Below are positions 60,900 through 64,000 of a stretch of 64,000 bases of DNA, piece after piece. Under the pieces are notes generated by a model. The model was given only the letters and a program-made list of their open reading frames with translations. It made no database searches and was not told the DNA's origin. The translations under genes and the position numbers were made by a program. The DNA lies in assembly GCF_000179615.1 (NCBI RefSeq), contig NZ_AEDD01000001.1, forward strand, positions 186,001 to 250,000, written 5' to 3'. Within the stretch, counting starts at the first letter, position 1; every line of letters starts with the position of its first letter. The DNA is from Paenibacillus curdlanolyticus YK9 (GTDB lineage: Bacteria; Bacillota; Bacilli; Paenibacillales; Paenibacillaceae).

Positions 60900-61448
60900 T
60901 TGGTGGAGCCTAGTCTCATACGAGCGGCTCAATCGGGCGATCGCGAAGCGCTGATCACGCTGCTGCGCGAGATTGAAACTCATGTGTACCGGACAGCCTA
61001 TTATATATTGAATAATGAGCAGGATGCGATGGATGCTGCCCAGGAAGCACTCATTCGCATTTATACCAAAATTCAATCCTATGAAGAGAAAGCGCAATTC
61101 AAAACGTGGATTCAGCGCATAGTGACCAACATTTGTATAGATAAGTTTCGTCGCAATAAGCCGACGGTTTCCATCGAGGAGCATGATCTCGTGTTCCGAG
61201 AGAAGGGCAGCGTAGAGGACGATGTATTGTCCACCTACGTGGCGCAGGATATTCGAGAAGCGATCGAGAAGCTTCCCGAGCATCATCGGGCCGTCGTCGT
61301 ACTGCGCTACTTGCAAGATTTTTCGTATAACGAAATTGCAGACTCGCTCGATTTGCCGTTGAATACGGTCAAATCTTATCTTTTCCGGGCAAGGCAGCAG
61401 CTTCAAACGCTACTTCATGATTATCAGAAAGGAGGTGTCCGAGGATGA
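60900..61448 (+). CDS. ECF RNA polymerase sigma factor
   Basis: The 182-residue protein (TTG 60900 or GTG 60903, after AGAGGGGG) has sigma region 2 (AAQEALIRIYTKIQSYEEKA with WIQRIVTNICIDKFRRNK) and region 4 (LPEHHRAVVVLRYLQDFSYN and IADSLDLPLNTVKSYLFRAR). It is close to the SigW-like group. Its stop overlaps the start of an anti-sigma factor gene by four bases. In B. subtilis comEC is followed directly by yqzM-holA, so this pair is an insertion. Confidence 0.93.
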   Translation: MVEPSLIRAAQSGDREALITLLREIETHVYRTAYYILNNEQDAMDAAQEALIRIYTKIQSYEEKAQFKTWIQRIVTNICIDKFRRNKPTVSIEEHDLVFREKGSVEDDVLSTYVAQDIREAIEKLPEHHRAVVVLRYLQDFSYNEIADSLDLPLNTVKSYLFRARQQLQTLLHDYQKGGVRG

Positions 61449-62557
61449 CTTGTCAAGAGGTGATGGATTTCATGCAGCGGCAGCTAGATGGTGACCTGAA
61501 TGAAAATGAAGCGGAAATACTCACTGCCCACACACGGCATTGCTCGGATTGCGCCGACATGTTCGATCGTTTGAAGCGGCTGTCTACCGAGCTGGAAAGC
61601 TTGCCGAAGGTAGTGCCTGCTTTTAGTATCGTCGATTCGATTATGCCGCAGCTTGATCAGATCGAGATTGCGTCAGCTGAACCTAAGCAGCCAGAAGCAG
61701 AAGGCGACACGGAGGTTTCTCAGCCTGCATCCCGAAGAGCGCCTCGCCGTCGCGAGGGCGGCTGGTTTAAACGCGTTTCGTGGCCTGCGGTTAGCGGAGT
61801 TGTTGCCGCTGGTATCGTAGCTGGCTTATTCCTTGTTATGTATAATCCGATTCAGCCGAATATGGAGTCGAAGAGCGATACGGCTAGTACGGAATCGACT
61901 GCTGCGTCGGATGTAGCCCCTAAGACGGCAGTGGATGAAACCTTGACGATTTCACAAGATGATGTGCAGAAAACAACAAATGATACGGAAGTTCGAACGG
62001 AATCTCCAAGCAGCTTCGGAGGCAGCGGCGATGCTACTGGAGATCGTCCTCTCGTCGGAGCGCCTAAAGTTTCCGAATCCGAGCAACGGATAGGAACTGC
62101 TGGCACCAGCGGGCAGAACAAGATCGAGAAAGTAACGCCGTATGCGGATGATCCCGCTGATCAGGATGAATATACGCCAAGCTACAAAGAGATTGCACCG
62201 CTTGCACCGGCCGATGAAAGCACGAGCGACTCGAAGAGCGTTTCTGCCATTGTCAAAAACCAATACGGTCAGGCGATGAGCATTATGAGCGACGGCGCTG
62301 CTTCGACATCAGCTGTGTCCAACGTAACGAATTCGCCAGATGGCTTGTATTCCGCTGCAATTATGGAGGGCGCGATATACATTTATACCATCCAAGAGGG
62401 TACGGTCATGTATGAAGGCGTCAAGCACGCAGGTGAAACGAGCAACGTTTCATGGTCCGATGACAGCAAGGTTCTCTTCTTCGAAGTTAAGGATGCAGAT
62501 GGCCAAACGACGCACTATAAAGTGGATACGGCGACATGGTCGGCATCAAAAGTCTAA
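61445..62557 (+). CDS. Membrane anti-sigma factor with zf-HC2 domain
   Basis: The 370-residue protein begins MTCQEVMDFMQRQLDGDLNE; AHTRHCSDCADMF has the H-x3-C-x2-C zinc anti-sigma motif. One membrane span lies at about residues 117-136 (VSGVVAAGIVAGLFLVMYN). The extracytoplasmic part is Ser/Thr/Asp-rich to about residue 280 and ends in a beta-propeller-like segment (TSNVSWSDDSKVLFFEVKDA). It would hold the ECF sigma factor inactive until an envelope signal, perhaps through regulated proteolysis. Confidence 0.9.
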   Translation: MTCQEVMDFMQRQLDGDLNENEAEILTAHTRHCSDCADMFDRLKRLSTELESLPKVVPAFSIVDSIMPQLDQIEIASAEPKQPEAEGDTEVSQPASRRAPRRREGGWFKRVSWPAVSGVVAAGIVAGLFLVMYNPIQPNMESKSDTASTESTAASDVAPKTAVDETLTISQDDVQKTTNDTEVRTESPSSFGGSGDATGDRPLVGAPKVSESEQRIGTAGTSGQNKIEKVTPYADDPADQDEYTPSYKEIAPLAPADESTSDSKSVSAIVKNQYGQAMSIMSDGAASTSAVSNVTNSPDGLYSAAIMEGAIYIYTIQEGTVMYEGVKHAGETSNVSWSDDSKVLFFEVKDADGQTTHYKVDTATWSASKV

Positions 62558-62696
62558 ACAATCGGCACACATGCTGATGGTCTTGCGTATAGTATATGGA
62601 AGGCGTCAGCGACGAGACCTTGACGTCGTATGACCATCTCCGCGGCGGGTACCATGGACCCGCACGGAGGATGTTTATATAGATGTTCAGGGACAG

Positions 62697-62726
62697 AGGG
62701 ATGGAGACTCGTACTCCATCCCTTTG
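62697..62726 (+). terminator. Terminator of the sigma/anti-sigma operon
   Basis: AGGGATGGAG and CTCCATCCCT form a stem around ACTCGTA, followed by TTGTT. A second hairpin (CTCCG..CGGGT / ACCCG..CGGAG) lies at 62638-62669. Confidence 0.6.
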
Positions 62727-62756
62727 TTGATGAACGAATGCAGGGGGAAGCGGCAG

Positions 62757-63812
62757 ATGGAAGCGAAGGAAGCGATTAAGCAAATAAATAGCGGCAGCGT
62801 GCGTCCGGTCTACGTTGCTTACGGCAGCGACCGTTATCGAATTGAGCAATTCGCGAATTTGATGGCGGACAAGCTGTTCAAGCCAGATGAGCGAGAGCTG
62901 GGAATTGTGAAGTTCGACACGTCGGAAACCGCAATCGAGGAAGCGGCGGCTGAAGCCGAAACGATGCCGTTCTTCGTTGAACGCAAGCTCATCATGATTC
63001 GGGATGCTTCGGTGTTGGCGGCAGCAGGGGCGAATGCGAAGGAAGGCAAGATCGAGCATCGCGTCGAACGGATGCTGGAGTATATCGACAGTCCGTCTGA
63101 TACGACGGTCATCTTGTTTCTTGTGTATGCCGAGAAGCTTGATGAGCGACGGAAGCTGGTGAAGAAGCTCAAGGACCAGAATGCATTGATTGCGTTTAAT
63201 GAGCTGGATGGGCCCGAACTGCGGCGATGGGTCGTTCGAAGGGCATCGGAGCAGAACCGTGTCATGACGGAGGATGCAGCCGATTTATTAATTGCTCGCA
63301 CGGGCAATCGCCTGCAACAGCTATCCCAGGAGACGGACAAGCTATGCTTGCATGCAGGGGTGGACGGCACGATTGATACGCAGAGCGTAGAGCTGCTGAC
63401 CGCCTCGACGGTTGAAGAGGACGTGTTTGCGCTCATCGATGCAATCGCCAGCGTGCAGACGAGCAAGGCGCTCAAGCTGTATCGCGACCTGCTTCAACGC
63501 CGGGAGGAGCCGATTAAGATTGCTGCGCTTTTAGCGGTTCAACTAAGGCTTATGCTGCAGGTGAAGGAGTTGTCAGGCCAGCAGTATTCCCCGCAACAGA
63601 TGGCCTCTCAGCTAGGCGTGCATCCTTTTCGGGTGAAGCTGGCTTCGGAGAAGGCCTCCAAGTTTTCGATCGCGGGGCTGAGCAAGCAGCTAGGAGAGTT
63701 GGCAGAGCTGGATTATCGGATGAAGACGGGTCAAATTGATAAAACGCTCGGGGTAGAGCTTTTCTTACTTTCGTTCGGCAACGTTCAGCAGCTGCAGCAG
63801 CCCAGCCGATAA
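62757..63812 (+). CDS. holA: DNA polymerase III delta subunit HolA
   Basis: ATG 62757 after AGGGGGAA gives 351 residues. VRPVYVAYGSDRYRIEQFAN (the HolA N-terminal AAA-like fold with YG.D), ELDGPELRRWVVRRASEQNR and LLIARTGNRLQQLSQETDKL, then the C-terminal helical domain. HolA opens the sliding clamp in the clamp loader. Position before rpsT is conserved in Bacilli (YqeN). Confidence 0.95.
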   Translation: MEAKEAIKQINSGSVRPVYVAYGSDRYRIEQFANLMADKLFKPDERELGIVKFDTSETAIEEAAAEAETMPFFVERKLIMIRDASVLAAAGANAKEGKIEHRVERMLEYIDSPSDTTVILFLVYAEKLDERRKLVKKLKDQNALIAFNELDGPELRRWVVRRASEQNRVMTEDAADLLIARTGNRLQQLSQETDKLCLHAGVDGTIDTQSVELLTASTVEEDVFALIDAIASVQTSKALKLYRDLLQRREEPIKIAALLAVQLRLMLQVKELSGQQYSPQQMASQLGVHPFRVKLASEKASKFSIAGLSKQLGELAELDYRMKTGQIDKTLGVELFLLSFGNVQQLQQPSR

Positions 63813-63843
63813 GGGTTAAACTCTCCTATTCGTACAACGTACA

Positions 63844-63894
63844 AAAGCCATCGATTTATGCCCTTGTAAGAAGGTGTAATCGATGGCTTTTTTA
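63844..63894 (+). terminator. Terminator of holA
   Basis: AAAAGCCATCGATT pairs with AATCGATGGCTTTT around a 21-base loop and ends in a T-tract. Confidence 0.8.
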
Positions 63895-63906
63895 GATTGC
63901 GCCATG

Positions 63907-63943
63907 AAAAAACGGCTCCCTGTTCCGAAGAACAGTGAGCCGT
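63907..63943 (-). terminator. Terminator of rpsT
   Basis: On the minus strand GGCTCACTGTTC and GAACAGGGAGCC form a stem around TTCG, followed by GTTTTTTC. Confidence 0.85.
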
Positions 63944-63949
63944 CATTCA

Positions 63950-64000
63950 TTAAGCTTGTGCCGAAAGGGCATTCAGCTTTTTAGCGAGACGGGATTTTTT
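63950..64000 (-). CDS. rpsT: Ribosomal protein bS20, C-terminal end only
   Basis: The last 16 codons and stop of rpsT are in the window: KKSRLAKKLNALSAQA. This matches the C-terminus of bS20 and the known holA-rpsT gene order (convergent). The rest lies beyond the right edge. A terminator follows at once. Confidence 0.92.
   Translation of the reverse strand, partial: KKSRLAKKLNALSAQA

Noticed and set aside
62596-62682. 28-codon frame between the anti-sigma gene and holA, in the position of yqzM
   Set aside because: No ribosome binding site, no membrane helix and no similarity to YqzM; the sequence mainly forms a hairpin.

Overview
The window looks like a chromosomal segment of an endospore-forming Firmicute of the Paenibacillaceae type (Paenibacillus, Cohnella or a close relative). 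The reasons are the core-genome synteny (yqeG-yqeH-aroE-yhbY-nadD-yqeK-rsfS-yqeM, comER/comEA-comEB-comEC, holA, rpsT), a spoVAC-spoVAD-spoVAE operon, a YjcZ-type sporulation peptide, a leuS T-box leader, a GlnR-type nitrogen control region, frequent TTG/GTG starts with strong AGGAGG-like ribosome binding sites, and base composition near one half G+C. No insertion sequence, prophage, tRNA, rRNA or CRISPR array was seen.

Layout. 1-4950: a cut-off putative glycoside hydrolase (DUF4015 type), a 65-codon gene, a YitT-family membrane protein, and an MBOAT O-acyltransferase followed by an SGNH/AlgX-like partner fused to a copper-amine-oxidase-like stalk domain, probably an envelope polymer acylation pair. 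5084-11899: a CshA-like RNA helicase, a YesL-like protein, a 6S RNA gene with its own promoter and terminator, thiol peroxidase, a rhomboid protease, a GltC-like LysR regulator, a YugP-like zinc protease and a MerR regulator. 12130-15536: an ammonium transporter gene whose promoter is flanked by two perfect GlnR/TnrA boxes, followed by a GlnD-like DUF294 nucleotidyltransferase and a DnaQ-type exonuclease. 15568-24173: JAMM protease, TlpA-like thioredoxin, citramalate synthase, DNA polymerase IV, ferredoxin, an L,D-transpeptidase, dihydroorotate dehydrogenase and a RelQ-type alarmone synthetase.

24239-31572: an RNA-modification block with two paralogous RsmF-type m5C methyltransferases, an RsuA-type pseudouridine synthase and a second DEAD-box helicase, plus a HAD phosphatase and a tiny YjcZ peptide. 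31745-35018: a tightly overlapping accessory cassette (internally shortened nucleoside phosphorylase, P-loop kinase, DinB/YfiT enzyme, two GNATs, one unknown). 35026-39374: an apparently frameshifted small membrane gene, SRPBCC protein, LysE exporter, DUF2164, the alternative lipid II flippase Amj, a eukaryotic-type HisA away from any his operon, and small membrane proteins. 39535-46033: spoVAC-AD-AE and the moxR-DUF58-transglutaminase operon.

46154-64000: the conserved yqeG-to-rpsT region of Bacilli with three insertions compared with Bacillus subtilis: a CvfB-like S1 protein between rsfS and the yqeM homologue, a zinc-finger-like protein plus T-box-leuS before comER, and an ECF sigma/anti-sigma pair between comEC and holA. 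ComEA lacks the usual SLBB domain, and a strong intrinsic terminator lies between comEB and comEC. Three short membrane peptides (45, 32 and 28 residues) were identified by direct reading. I found no clear new defence or mobile system. The best leads are the dual GlnR architecture at amt with its linked nucleotidyltransferase, the 31.7-35 kb cassette, and the possible attenuator before comEC.
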